A stretch of 64,000 nt of DNA from Fulvitalea axinellae (GTDB lineage Bacteria; Bacteroidota; Bacteroidia; Cytophagales; Cyclobacteriaceae): NCBI RefSeq assembly GCF_036492835.1, contig NZ_AP025314.1, positions 186,001-250,000 on the forward strand, in the 5' to 3' direction. The notes beneath the pieces are model-generated. The model had not been told where the DNA came from. It did no database searches and saw nothing but the letters and a program-made list of their open reading frames with translations. Each line of letters begins with the position of its first letter. The first letter of the stretch is position 1. The translations under genes and the position numbers were made by a program. Shown here piece after piece: positions 1-7,879 of this stretch.

Positions 1-1515
1 CAATACGTCGCCAGTCATTTCCTCTGGCTGAGCTACGCCCATAAGCTTGAGGATAGTCGGAGCAACGTCGCCGAGCTTACCATCTTTCACGTCGCCGTCG
101 AACTTGTCGTCAACCACGATGAAAGGCACCAAGTTAGTGGTGTGGGCGGTGTTCGGAGTTCCGTCTTCGTTGATCATGTAGTCCGAGTTGCCGTGGTCTG
201 CGAGTACCAATACGGTGTATCCGTTTTCTTTGGCAGTCTCGATCACCTCTTTGGCGCAAGAGTCAACAGTTTCGGCGGCTTTAACGGCGGCTTCGAATAC
301 GCCGGTGTGGCCCACCATATCGGTGTTGGCGAAGTTGAGGCATACGAAGTCCACGTCGCCTTCCTTAAGCTCAGGAACGATCTTGTCACGGATATCTCCG
401 GCGCTCATTTCAGGCTGAAGGTCGTAAGTGGCCACTTTCGGTGACGGGCAAAGCAAACGCTTCTCTCCGCCGAACTCCACTTCGCGTCCGCCAGAGAAGA
501 AGAACGTTACGTGAGGGTATTTTTCAGTCTCCGCAATACGGATCTGCTTTTTCATGGCGTCGGCCAACACTTCGCCCAAGGTGTTCTTGAGGTTGTCTTT
601 GTCGAATACCACGTTCACCTCGTTGAAGGTGTCGTCGTAATTCGTCATAGTCACATAGTGGAGGTCGAGCTTCTTCATGTCCTGCTCAGGGAAGTCACGC
701 TGGTTGAGGGCCTGCGTGATTTCGCGTCCGCGGTCCGTACGGTAGTTGTAGCAGATTACCACATCGTGCTCTTCGATTTTGGCGAGCGGATTTCCGTCAG
801 CATCGGTGTTTACGATCGGCTTGATGAACTCGTCGGTCACGTCTTCGGCGTAAGAGTCCTTGATCGACTGCAATACGTCAGTGGTCTTCTTGCCTTCGGC
901 TTTCACCATTACGTCATAGGCGAGCTTAACGCGCTCCCAACGGTTATCGCGGTCCATGGCGTAGTAACGTCCAACTACAGAGGCGATTTTGCCGGCAGTC
1001 TTGTCCATGTGCTCCTGAAGGCCCTTGAGGTAGTCGTAACCGCCTTTAGGGTCAGTGTCACGGCCATCAGTGAAGGCGTGAACGAATACGTCTTCGAGAC
1101 CTGAGCCTTGCGCCAAAGTGAGGAGACCTTTGAGGTGATCGATGTGGGCGTGTACGCCGCCGTCAGAGGCGAGTCCGATGAAGTGAACTTTCTTTCCTTT
1201 CGATTTCGCGTATTCGAAAGCCTCGATCAGGGCGGTGTTTTCGCCGATAGTGTTTTCTTCGAAAGCCTTGTTGATTTTCACAAGGTCCTGATAAACCACG
1301 CGTCCGGCTCCAAGGTTCATGTGTCCTACTTCCGAGTTGCCCATTTGCCCGTCAGGCAAGCCCACGTGCAGGCCTGAGGCGTGCAGCTTAGAGTGCTTGT
1401 AGTTGGCGAAGAGCGAGTCGACGTAAGGCGTGTTGGCTTTGTCGATGGCCGAAACTTCAGGGTTTGTGGCCAATCCCCAGCCGTCCAGAATCATGAGGAT
1501 AACTTTCTTGTCCAT
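1..1515 (-). CDS. gpmI: 2,3-bisphosphoglycerate-independent phosphoglycerate mutase (3' end cut by window)
   Basis: Interconverts 3- and 2-phosphoglycerate in cytoplasmic glycolysis and gluconeogenesis, using two manganese ions and a phosphoserine intermediate. Translation of the complement from the ATG at 1513-1515 gives MDKKVILMILDGWG, the usual N-terminus with the first metal ligand Asp. The nucleophile Ser61 lies in GQMGNSEVGHMNLGAGR, and the C-terminal metal motif LADHGNSD is present. The frame is open for 505 codons to base 1 and ends in MTGDVL, so only a few C-terminal residues are missing. The start is supported by the conserved N-terminus. It is divergent from the DUF4783 gene. The leader contains a GC-rich hairpin at 1559-1593. 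Identification is certain from the motifs. Confidence 0.97.
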   Translation of the reverse strand, partial: MDKKVILMILDGWGLATNPEVSAIDKANTPYVDSLFANYKHSKLHASGLHVGLPDGQMGNSEVGHMNLGAGRVVYQDLVKINKAFEENTIGENTALIEAFEYAKSKGKKVHFIGLASDGGVHAHIDHLKGLLTLAQGSGLEDVFVHAFTDGRDTDPKGGYDYLKGLQEHMDKTAGKIASVVGRYYAMDRDNRWERVKLAYDVMVKAEGKKTTDVLQSIKDSYAEDVTDEFIKPIVNTDADGNPLAKIEEHDVVICYNYRTDRGREITQALNQRDFPEQDMKKLDLHYVTMTNYDDTFNEVNVVFDKDNLKNTLGEVLADAMKKQIRIAETEKYPHVTFFFSGGREVEFGGEKRLLCPSPKVATYDLQPEMSAGDIRDKIVPELKEGDVDFVCLNFANTDMVGHTGVFEAAVKAAETVDSCAKEVIETAKENGYTVLVLADHGNSDYMINEDGTPNTAHTTNLVPFIVVDDKFDGDVKDGKLGDVAPTILKLMGVAQPEEMTGDVL

Positions 1516-1888
1516 GATCAGTGTGGTTTATTACTTTCTCCTTGATTTCAAATCCTTAAAGGCCTCTGCCCCACCTTGCGGGTGGCCGGCCTTATTTGCG
1601 CGTAAAAATAGCACATTGAGGTTCATATTACATTGACCTGTATCATGGTAGGCGAATTTGTGGCGATGCCTGAGTTTCGCCTCCCCGACAGGTTTAGCTT
1701 CAACCTTTCGAAAGGGCGCTGGGATACGCTGAGGGGGAGTTTAGTCCCATTATTGGGAAATAATGAATCGTTTTGTTGAAAAAATTTAATCAATGAGGTA
1801 ATTTTCAGCAAAATATTACCCCGTTACATTGTCGGAAGAACACTTTTCCCGTTGTTTATATTTTGGGGTCAATCAAAAGTTCGCAGCT
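1516..1888. other. Divergent intergenic region between gpmI and the DUF4783 gene
   Basis: No gene seen. A hairpin at 1559-1593 has an outer AGGCC/GGCCT stem and an inner CCACC/GGTGG stem; it lies in the gpmI leader on the minus strand and could be a leader structure or a terminator for nothing obvious. On the plus strand a near match to the Bacteroidota -7 box, TATATTTT, lies at 1857-1864, about 25 bases before the chosen start at 1889. Both assignments are tentative. Confidence 0.4.
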
Positions 1889-2311
1889 ATGGCGGTACGT
1901 AAAACAATCGGTTCGGGATACGCAGGGACGATCCTCGCCGGCTTTCTGGTCATCTTGTTCGGAGTCAACGCTTTCGCCTCCGAGAATTCTTTGAAGGAGG
2001 ATGTGAAAGCTGCGCTGGAGTCAGGTAGCGCCAAAGAGCTTGTGCGCCTGTTTACGGGCAAAGTGGAGATCACGATGTCCGGCAGCAAGGCCGGCTACAG
2101 CCAGTCCGAAGCCGAAAATCTGTTCCGGGGCTTTTTCGGAAAGCATCCGGCCACGGGTTTTGACTACGTCCACGAGGGCAGTTCGCAGGAGGGGCTCAAG
2201 TACGCCATAGGCAAGTACAAAAGCTCGGGAGCCACCTACAGGGTGTACATTTTGATGTCTCAGGAAAGCGGGCAATATTTGGTCAGGGCAATGAACTTTA
2301 CAGAAGAATAA
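1889..2311 (+). CDS. DUF4783 family exported protein
   Basis: Small exported protein of unknown function, of the DUF4783 type common in Bacteroidota. From the ATG at 1889 it is 140 residues: a short basic N-terminus, a hydrophobic signal segment ending near NAFASENS, then an alpha/beta domain with the motif GKVEITMSGSKAGYSQSEAE and a C-terminal YLVRAMNFTEE. The fold is likely NTF2/SnoaL-like, as the KHPATGFDYVHEG and YRVYILMS stretches suggest. An upstream TTG at 1829 keeps the frame open but would add 20 residues before the signal peptide, so the ATG is preferred. A hairpin terminator follows at 2351-2378 and nadC starts 79 bases downstream, a gene order I recall from other Bacteroidota. Function cannot be stated. 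Confidence 0.8.
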   Translation: MAVRKTIGSGYAGTILAGFLVILFGVNAFASENSLKEDVKAALESGSAKELVRLFTGKVEITMSGSKAGYSQSEAENLFRGFFGKHPATGFDYVHEGSSQEGLKYAIGKYKSSGATYRVYILMSQESGQYLVRAMNFTEE

Positions 2312-2350
2312 CTGTTGAGTTTTTTATCGGGTAAATTCCTAAAAAATCAG

Positions 2351-2378
2351 AAGCGCTAATGTTTACGCGCTTTTTTTT
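2351..2378 (+). terminator. Rho-independent terminator after the DUF4783 gene
   Basis: Stem AAGCGC/GCGCTT with a 10-base loop is followed by a run of eight T. It lies 40 bases after the stop of the DUF4783 gene and just before the nadC start, so it probably separates the two transcripts. Confidence 0.65.
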
Positions 2379-2389
2379 ATTTTCGCGAC

Positions 2390-3247
2390 GTGGAACTGAA
2401 ATACTTAACAGAGGAGGCATTAGATAACTGTATCCGGACAGCTATCAAAGAGGACGTGGGGGACGGAGATCATTCCTCATTGGCGTCTATACCAGAAGGA
2501 ACCAAGAGTCGCGCGAAGCTGATCATCAAAGCCGACGGCGTAATGGCCGGGCTTGAGGCCGCGCGCAGAGTATTCCATCTGGTAGACCCGGAACTGAAAG
2601 TGGACGTAAAAATTAAGGACGGCGACACCGTACGTAAGGGCGATATAGGCCTTACTGTGGAAGGTCGCGCCAGATCTATCCTTACGTCGGAGCGTTTGGC
2701 GCTCAATATCATGCAACGTATGAGTGGTATCGCCACTTACACCCGTCATATGGTTAGCTTGTTGGAAGGCACCAAGACCAGACTGCTGGATACGCGTAAG
2801 ACTACGCCGAATATCCGTGTTCTGGAAAAATGGGCGGTGGCTATCGGTGGTGCGAAGAACCACCGCTTCGGTCTGTACGATATGGTTATGCTCAAGGATA
2901 ACCACGTCGATTTTGCCGGAGGCGTGCGCAAAGCCATCGAAGCTACGCAGAAATACCTTAAGGAAAAGGGCAAGGACCTCCGTATAGAGGTGGAGACCCG
3001 CAACCTTGACGAAGTGCGCGAAGTGTGCGAGACCGGTGGTGTGGACGTAGTTATGCTCGACAATATGAGCCCGGACCAGATCCGTGAGGCTTTAAAGCTT
3101 ATCGACGGACGTTTTGAGACGGAAGCCTCGGGAGGCATTACGGAAGAAAACCTTCACGATATGGCCGAGACGGGCGTTGACTACATTTCCGCGGGCGCGT
3201 TGACACACTCTGTCAGTAGCTTGGATATGAGCCTGAAAGCATATTGA
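2390..3247 (+). CDS. nadC: Nicotinate-nucleotide pyrophosphorylase (carboxylating), quinolinate phosphoribosyltransferase
   Basis: Converts quinolinate and PRPP to nicotinate mononucleotide, CO2 and pyrophosphate in de novo NAD synthesis, in the cytoplasm. The 285-residue protein has full family length. Motifs seen are EDVGDGDHSS near the N-terminus, LNIMQRMSGIAT, the substrate-binding LLDTRKTTPNIRVLEKWAV, the loop HRFGLYDMVMLKDNH, and the C-terminal EASGGITEENL barrel strand. The start is GTG at 2390, chosen because MELKYLTEEALDNC aligns with the usual N-terminus and no better ATG exists. No nadA or nadB is in the window. The DUF4783 gene upstream is a common neighbour in this phylum. Confidence 0.96.
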   Translation: MELKYLTEEALDNCIRTAIKEDVGDGDHSSLASIPEGTKSRAKLIIKADGVMAGLEAARRVFHLVDPELKVDVKIKDGDTVRKGDIGLTVEGRARSILTSERLALNIMQRMSGIATYTRHMVSLLEGTKTRLLDTRKTTPNIRVLEKWAVAIGGAKNHRFGLYDMVMLKDNHVDFAGGVRKAIEATQKYLKEKGKDLRIEVETRNLDEVREVCETGGVDVVMLDNMSPDQIREALKLIDGRFETEASGGITEENLHDMAETGVDYISAGALTHSVSSLDMSLKAY

Positions 3248-3364
3248 AAAACCTAAAACGAAGACCTTAGAAAAGCGGCCAGCCGGTAAGACGGCTGTTG
3301 CGGGAAAGCCACGGCTCAGGCCGGAGTGGGAACACCATGCTTTTTTTGGGAAAAGATTACTCAA

Positions 3365-3838
3365 ATGATCGTTAAGACTAAGAAGTACGCGCTTGACAAG
3401 GAAACTTTTATCAAGCTGGGCATGGTACGGACCATGAAAAAACAATGGTGGGTAGCCCTGATTTATGTGGCGCTGAACCTGCCGGCCATATTTCTGCCGA
3501 GCTGGTGGTGGTTTATCGGATCTACTATCCTGCTCGTTTTGTATGTCCTGTTTTGGTTGATCCAGTTTGCGGGCATTACCCAGCATGAGCAAGGCAAAAT
3601 GCTGTTTGAAAAACTTTCGTACGAAATCGACAGTCGCCAGGTACTGATCAAGCTCAACACCAAGCAGGGAATGCCGATGACTTGGGACCAAATCAAGAAC
3701 GCCAGCGTGGAGAAAAACGCTTTCGCATTGTGGTTGTCGCCCGTACAGCTGATTTATTTGCCTTTCAAAATCTTTAATTCCGAGGCCCAGATCAAATTTT
3801 TGGAAGCCTTGTTGAAGAGAAAAGGTTACCTGAAATAA
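3365..3838 (+). CDS. YcxB-like membrane protein, function unknown
   Basis: A 157-residue protein with two closely spaced hydrophobic segments near residues 28-65 (WVALIYVALNLPAIFLP and a stretch ending VLFWLIQFAG), followed by a cytosolic region of mixed strands (ISYEIDSRQVLIKL, WDQIKNASVEKNAFALWLS). This layout, two helices and then a YcxB-like domain with a W-D-x-I motif and the end IYLPFKIF, matches small YcxB-like proteins. The ATG at 3365 is preferred over the upstream start at 3326, which adds a non-conserved leader. It follows nadC after 117 bases and is closed by a strong terminator. Function unknown. Confidence 0.7.
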   Translation: MIVKTKKYALDKETFIKLGMVRTMKKQWWVALIYVALNLPAIFLPSWWWFIGSTILLVLYVLFWLIQFAGITQHEQGKMLFEKLSYEIDSRQVLIKLNTKQGMPMTWDQIKNASVEKNAFALWLSPVQLIYLPFKIFNSEAQIKFLEALLKRKGYLK

Positions 3839-3867
3839 TTCTTCGGCACTGGCCGTTAATGAATTGT

Positions 3868-3902
3868 AAAAATCCCCCGCCGTACTATGGCGGGGGATTT
3901 TT
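3868..3902 (+). terminator. Strong Rho-independent terminator
   Basis: A perfect 14-base stem, AAAAATCCCCCGCC with GGCGGGGGATTTTT, has a 7-base loop and flanking A and T runs. It ends the transcript of the YcxB-like gene and could work in both directions. Confidence 0.85.
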
Positions 3903-3966
3903 GTTTTTATCAAAGCCAAAATGGGGAATCGTTGCAAATAGCAGTGTTTTTGACTTTTTTCGACCT

Positions 3967-3974
3967 TACTTTTG
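3967..3974 (+). promoter_or_regulatory. Candidate Bacteroidota -7 promoter element
   Basis: TACTTTTG is an exact match to the TAnnTTTG -7 consensus of the primary sigma factor of this phylum. A TTTG lies at 3949-3952, but the spacing of about 14 bases is shorter than usual. It would give a leader of about 150 bases before the LOG-family gene at 4133. Confidence 0.45.
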
Positions 3975-4132
3975 TAACCATGCGCAAGCGTAAGAAGTAA
4001 ACATATTTGCGTCCGCAGTTTTTTGAGGCGTTGGGGAGGTGAAGTTTTCCGCGGTTTTTTCGTTGTAGCAAGAAGCTCCCCGCCATTATTGGGCGCCAGG
4101 GAATATTTTTATTTGTATAAAGGAGCATAGAC

Positions 4133-4861
4133 ATGACGGAAAAAGAAAAAAACGCGAACGAGGAACGGAAAATAAGGCAAGCTTTTCGCAATAAGAATTG
4201 GAGTGAGATCAAAAGCCACGATTCGTGGACCATTTTCAAGGTAATGGCCGAGTTTGTGGAAGGCTTCGAAAAGCTGGCCAAGATAGGCCCTTGCGTATCG
4301 ATTTTCGGATCGGCGAGGACCGACCCTGAAAGCAAGTACTACAAAATGGCCGAAGAGATCGGCGCCAAATTGGTACAGAACGGCTACGGCGTGATTACCG
4401 GTGGCGGGCCGGGCATTATGGAAGCGGGTAACAAGGGCGCCAACCGCGAGGGGGGCAAGTCCGTGGGGCTGAATATCCATTTGCCTTTTGAGCAGGGACA
4501 CAACATGTACATTGACCCTGACAAGCTGATCACCTTCGACTATTTCTTTGTCCGCAAAGTGATGTTCGTGCGTTATTCGCAGGGCTTTATCGGAATGCCG
4601 GGCGGTATGGGTACTCTCGACGAGATTTTCGAGGCGATTACCCTGATCCAGACCGAAAAAATCGGACGCTTCCCCATCGTGTTGGTAGGCAGCGATTTCT
4701 GGAACGGTCTGATAGACTGGCTCCGCGATACGGTTTGTGCGCGCGAAGGCAACATCAGCGAGGTGGATTTTGATCTGATAACGATTGTGGACACGCCCGA
4801 TGAGGCCGTGGAGGCGATCGAGGAGTTTTATTCCAAGTACCTCTTGTCACCGAATTTCTGA
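4133..4861 (+). CDS. LOG family / TIGR00730 Rossmann-fold nucleotide hydrolase
   Basis: Belongs to the LOG (LONELY GUY) family, whose characterised members cleave nucleoside 5'-monophosphates to free base and ribose 5-phosphate (cytokinin riboside monophosphate phosphoribohydrolase; PpnN-like members act on purine nucleotides). The 242-residue sequence has the Rossmann segment VSIFGSARTDPES, the family motif GGGPGIMEAGNKGA, and the catalytic loop FIGMPGGMGTLDEIFEA (PGGxGTxxE). The N-terminus is charged and lysine-rich. The ATG at 4133 is the first in frame after a stretch containing a -7 promoter match. The stop TGA overlaps the ATG of the next gene by one base, so translation is probably coupled to the lytic transglycosylase. 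The true substrate cannot be read from sequence. Confidence 0.88.
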   Translation: MTEKEKNANEERKIRQAFRNKNWSEIKSHDSWTIFKVMAEFVEGFEKLAKIGPCVSIFGSARTDPESKYYKMAEEIGAKLVQNGYGVITGGGPGIMEAGNKGANREGGKSVGLNIHLPFEQGHNMYIDPDKLITFDYFFVRKVMFVRYSQGFIGMPGGMGTLDEIFEAITLIQTEKIGRFPIVLVGSDFWNGLIDWLRDTVCAREGNISEVDFDLITIVDTPDEAVEAIEEFYSKYLLSPNF

Positions 4862-5811
4862 TGAAAAACAAAGTACTATCAGTTCTTATCCTGGCTGTTC
4901 CGGTTTTGGCCGGCAGTTTCAGGCTGATGCCGGACACCGAAAAGGAAACGGCGAAAGCGAAAACCGAAGTCGTAGAGGCCAGGCCGGGCGTTACGCCCGA
5001 CGAGCTTCCCGGATTTGTGAACGCGCGGGCCTTCAGGGCGCCTACCGAGCTTTCATTTGCCGGAGAGCAAGTGCCCCTTGACGATCCCGATGTGTGGGAG
5101 CGCCTGGACAGGGAACTGTATGTCAACAGCTATTTTCATTCGAGTACCATATTCCTGATCAAGAGGGCGAGCCGTTGGTTTCCGCTTGTGAATCCCATAC
5201 TGAAAGAGGAAGGGATTCCGGAGGATATGGCTTATCTGCCTTTGATCGAGAGCGGATTTACAAACGCCGTTTCGCCGGCTGGCGCCGCGGGGCATTGGCA
5301 ACTGATGCGCACTACGGCCAGGGAATACGGCTTGGAGGTGAACGAGGAAGTGGACGAGCGCTACCACCCGGTAAAAGCCACTCAGGCCGCCGTAAAATTC
5401 CTGAAAAAATCGCACGCCAAGTTCGGCAATTGGACCAACGTGGCGGCCAGTTATAATATCGGGATGTCGGGCTTGCAACGCAGACTGAAAAAGCAACGCG
5501 TTGAGTCGTATTACGATTTGTTGCTCAATGAAGAGACAAAGCGTTACGTATTCCGCCTGTTGGCTATCCGCGAGATTCTGAATAATCAGAACAAATACGG
5601 CTTTATCATCCCGGCGGACCAACTCTACTACCCTGAGAAAGTGAAAAAAGTGGAAGTGAAAAAATCGATTACCGACCTGACGGCTTTCGCTTTCAAACAC
5701 GGAATCAATTACAAAATCCTGAAAAGGCATAACCCTTGGCTCAGGAGAAATACCCTGACGATTAAGAAATCGGGAAAGATATACGAAATCTGGATACCTG
5801 AAAAAAGTTAA
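4861..5811 (+). CDS. Lytic transglycosylase, MltD-like, with C-terminal LysM-like domain
   Basis: Predicted periplasmic or outer-membrane murein hydrolase that cleaves the glycan strand between MurNAc and GlcNAc. It is 316 residues with an N-terminal signal segment (VLSVLILAVPVLAGSF). The SLT domain, about residues 95-235, has MAYLPLIESGFTNAVSPAGA with the catalytic Glu in IESGF, AAGHWQLM, and the VAASYNIGMSGL strand. The C-terminal 45 residues (ITDLTAFAFKHGINYKILKR to YEIWIPEKS) look like one degenerate LysM motif. It is shorter than E. coli MltD (about 450), which has two LysM copies. The TGATG overlap with the LOG gene sets the start. A terminator follows at 5901-5931. Confidence 0.88.
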   Translation: MKNKVLSVLILAVPVLAGSFRLMPDTEKETAKAKTEVVEARPGVTPDELPGFVNARAFRAPTELSFAGEQVPLDDPDVWERLDRELYVNSYFHSSTIFLIKRASRWFPLVNPILKEEGIPEDMAYLPLIESGFTNAVSPAGAAGHWQLMRTTAREYGLEVNEEVDERYHPVKATQAAVKFLKKSHAKFGNWTNVAASYNIGMSGLQRRLKKQRVESYYDLLLNEETKRYVFRLLAIREILNNQNKYGFIIPADQLYYPEKVKKVEVKKSITDLTAFAFKHGINYKILKRHNPWLRRNTLTIKKSGKIYEIWIPEKS

Positions 5812-5900
5812 GAGCCTGTTTGGTATCAGGTAGCGAATATTAAACCTGAGACCGAATAAGGAGATTATACTTCTAAGCGTTTTGGAATAGATATTTGAAG

Positions 5901-5931
5901 CAAAAGCCATCCAGTAGGGGTGGCTTTTGTT
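5901..5931 (+). terminator. Rho-independent terminator after the lytic transglycosylase
   Basis: Stem CAAAAGCCA/TGGCTTTTG is extended inward by CC/GG pairs, with a short loop. It lies about 90 bases after the stop. Upstream, at 5821-5862, an imperfect inverted pair GGTATCAGGT/ACCTGAGACC is also visible. Confidence 0.65.
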
Positions 5932-6042
5932 GTATGCTAGGTTTTTTTCATATTTTCGATATGCAAATATTATTTTTAAATATAGGGAGGCGGATTATGT
6001 GTAATCGAATATATCCGATCTGTTCTGAATTTGTATTATTTT

Positions 6043-6870
6043 ATGGCAAATGCGAACCAAAGAAGAAAAGCCCGTCGAAGTGGTGAACATGTACGGAATT
6101 CGGGTGTGATCAGTGATTCTGATCCGAAAATCATGAAATATGGTTTGATACTTTTTGTTGCGATGGTTGTTTTTCTATTTACCAGAGCCACTTTCAGCGC
6201 TAACTCAACGGTTAGGAAATATAACTGGACTACTATGCCCGATACGCTGGTGGTTGGTCCCTATAACATGGAAGCGGGAGAATTTTATCATCTCTATTTG
6301 AATCAGAAGTTTAGATATGATGGCAACTGTTTTGTCGGCCTGAATTTGCTTGATGAATCCAAGACGGTAGTTTTGGGTCAGTACGTAAAAGAGCTGTATC
6401 GGATGAGTGGAACGGACAGTGACGGGCGATGGGAAGAAGGACGGCGATATTCCGAATGTGATATCCATATTCCGTGGAGTGGGAAATTTTATATAGGGAT
6501 AGAGTCGAAGGTTCCGGCCCCGCTTGCTTTGGGAAGCACAATGCTGAATGTGAATAAACGCAATGGGGGAACGTTTCTCTATTGGCCAGTGGTTATAACG
6601 TGTTTTGTGCCTTTTCTACTGATTGCTGTCTATTTTTTAAGTGAGAGTAATAATATCAATCCCTTTACGGTTTATACCGAAGCAAAGAAAATCAAATGGA
6701 CCCCCGGGCATAAGTATTTGGCTACGGGGCTGTGTGTGCTTTGGGTATTGCTCGTGACGCTTAGCCTGAGCGGTTACGGCTATCCCGGTTTTAATGATTT
6801 TGGCACCTCCCCTTCTTTCCTTTATTCTGAAGACACCGGGGAGTATTTCAACTGGATGCAGGTTTGGTAG
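6043..6870 (+). CDS. Hypothetical membrane protein with three hydrophobic helices
   Basis: I do not recognise the family. From the ATG at 6043 the product is 275 residues. A basic N-terminus is followed by a helix near residues 31-48 (YGLILFVAMVVFLF), an extracytoplasmic domain of about 140 residues rich in aromatic and strand-like sequence (VVGPYNMEAGEFYHLYLNQK, CDIHIPWSGKFYIGIE), a helix near 182-204 (WPVVITCFVPFLLIAVYF) and a third near 228-245 (CVLWVLLVTLSLSGYG). The external domain resembles a cell-surface sandwich but no motif fixes a function. A TTG at 6031 is also possible; the ATG is preferred. Codon use looks more A/T-rich than the neighbours, which may mean acquired DNA. Confidence 0.6.
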   Translation: MANANQRRKARRSGEHVRNSGVISDSDPKIMKYGLILFVAMVVFLFTRATFSANSTVRKYNWTTMPDTLVVGPYNMEAGEFYHLYLNQKFRYDGNCFVGLNLLDESKTVVLGQYVKELYRMSGTDSDGRWEEGRRYSECDIHIPWSGKFYIGIESKVPAPLALGSTMLNVNKRNGGTFLYWPVVITCFVPFLLIAVYFLSESNNINPFTVYTEAKKIKWTPGHKYLATGLCVLWVLLVTLSLSGYGYPGFNDFGTSPSFLYSEDTGEYFNWMQVW

Positions 6871-6971
6871 GCTAGGTTTAATACGGATAATCAAACAAAA
6901 CCGAAGCCGAGCTTACTTCGGATAGCCTGAAGCCCTTGGCCTTGGTTGCCGTTTTGGGCGTATACACTCCT

Positions 6972-7541
6972 ATGGGCTATTTTCAGTTGACTTTGTGGCA
7001 TAGGCGTGTGATATCCGCCATGCGTGCGGAGGGCGCTTCCGTGAGGGAAACGGCCCGTACGTTGCGTTGCGCCCCTTCTACCGTAAGCCGGGAGTTGGAA
7101 CGCAACCGCTTGGGCGGGATGTATGACCCGCATACGGCCCAACGTCTGGCGGAAGCCCGAAAACGCTTGGGCGGGACTTTTAGGCCCGGGCGTTACCGCT
7201 CAGTATGGGAACGGCTACGGAGCCGTACTGTACAATACAGAATCATGCCCCGCACGCATGTGGCGTGGTTTTCCGATACCAAAACTTATAGGCGTATACG
7301 CTCCGGAAAGGCCTCGTTTTTTTCCATGCGGAGGCCCCGTAGTCTTTCCCTGTTCCGGCTCGCCGACAAGCCCCGCCACTATCGGCAAATGACCGCCTTG
7401 GGGCTGTTGCTTTTGGAGTGGTACCGAGAGCGCCGGGCCCGTCGCACAAAAGTAAAGACGGCTTCTATTGCCAAGTTTTCGGAGACTTCTTCGCCTGTTA
7501 ATAATACCTATCCGGAACCTGCGTTGGATCTTGCGGGATAG
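6972..7541 (+). CDS. Orphan protein with IS30-type helix-turn-helix domain, no DDE domain
   Basis: The first 60 residues match the HTH_38 domain found at the N-terminus of IS30 transposases: QLTLWHRRVISAMRAEG, ASVRETARTLRCAPSTVSRE (two helices with the S-T-V-S-R-E recognition stretch), then the trailing YDPHTAQRLAEARKRLGG. In IS30 this is followed by a DDE integrase core; here the remaining 120 residues are basic and arginine-rich (SMRRPRSLSLFRLADKPRHY, LEWYRERRARRTKVKTASIA) and show no DDE motif. No inverted repeats flank it. Start M at 6972 is preferred over 6936. It could be a decayed transposase, a domesticated DNA-binding protein, or a small regulator. The C-terminus overlaps a degraded frame on the other strand. 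Confidence 0.5.
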   Translation: MGYFQLTLWHRRVISAMRAEGASVRETARTLRCAPSTVSRELERNRLGGMYDPHTAQRLAEARKRLGGTFRPGRYRSVWERLRSRTVQYRIMPRTHVAWFSDTKTYRRIRSGKASFFSMRRPRSLSLFRLADKPRHYRQMTALGLLLLEWYRERRARRTKVKTASIAKFSETSSPVNNTYPEPALDLAG

Positions 7542-7805
7542 CTGTGTTCTTTTGCGCCTGATTTTGTTGTTGCCGTGATACTTTTTGAAAATTCTTAGTC
7601 TGTTCCTCTCCTATTTCGGCCTTTTCCTGACATTGATCTAAAAAATTGTCTGGCATATTTCCTTCTTCTGCTTCACTCTCTATGGATTCAGTGTCTTTTT
7701 CGCCTTTTGATTTAGGTGTTGCGTTTGCTCACGTTTTTTTCTTTTACCAACGGCAACAGAATGGGTGCTTACGGACTTGGTAGAAGCCTTAAAGATAGTC
7801 TTCAA
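7508..7805 (-). pseudogene. Degraded coding remnant (two frames)
   Basis: Reading the complement, a TTG-started frame (7803-7805) gives LKTIFKASTKSVSTHSVAVG and then basic residues before a stop. A second frame, entered near 7733, continues in protein-like, hydrophilic sequence (PKSKGEKDTESIESEAEEGN, then MPDNFLDQCQEKAEIGEEQT) to a TAG at 7508-7510. The switch of frame with continuing amino-acid bias suggests a frameshifted 5' gene end. The polar, low-complexity N-terminus faintly recalls DUF4157/eCIS-associated proteins, but that is a weak impression. The rest of 7542-7879 holds no other gene. Confidence 0.3.
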
Positions 7806-7879
7806 GTAAATATTTGTATTTAGATAAGATGTTTTTTAACATTGTTATCATCTCATCTTATTTTTTAAAATTCAAAAAA

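Noticed and set aside
511..1377. Plus-strand frames at 511-1104 and 1108-1377
   Set aside because: Antisense to gpmI; valine-rich shadow sequence.
3092..3937. 281-codon minus-strand frame
   Set aside because: Antisense to nadC and the YcxB-like gene; runs through a terminator.
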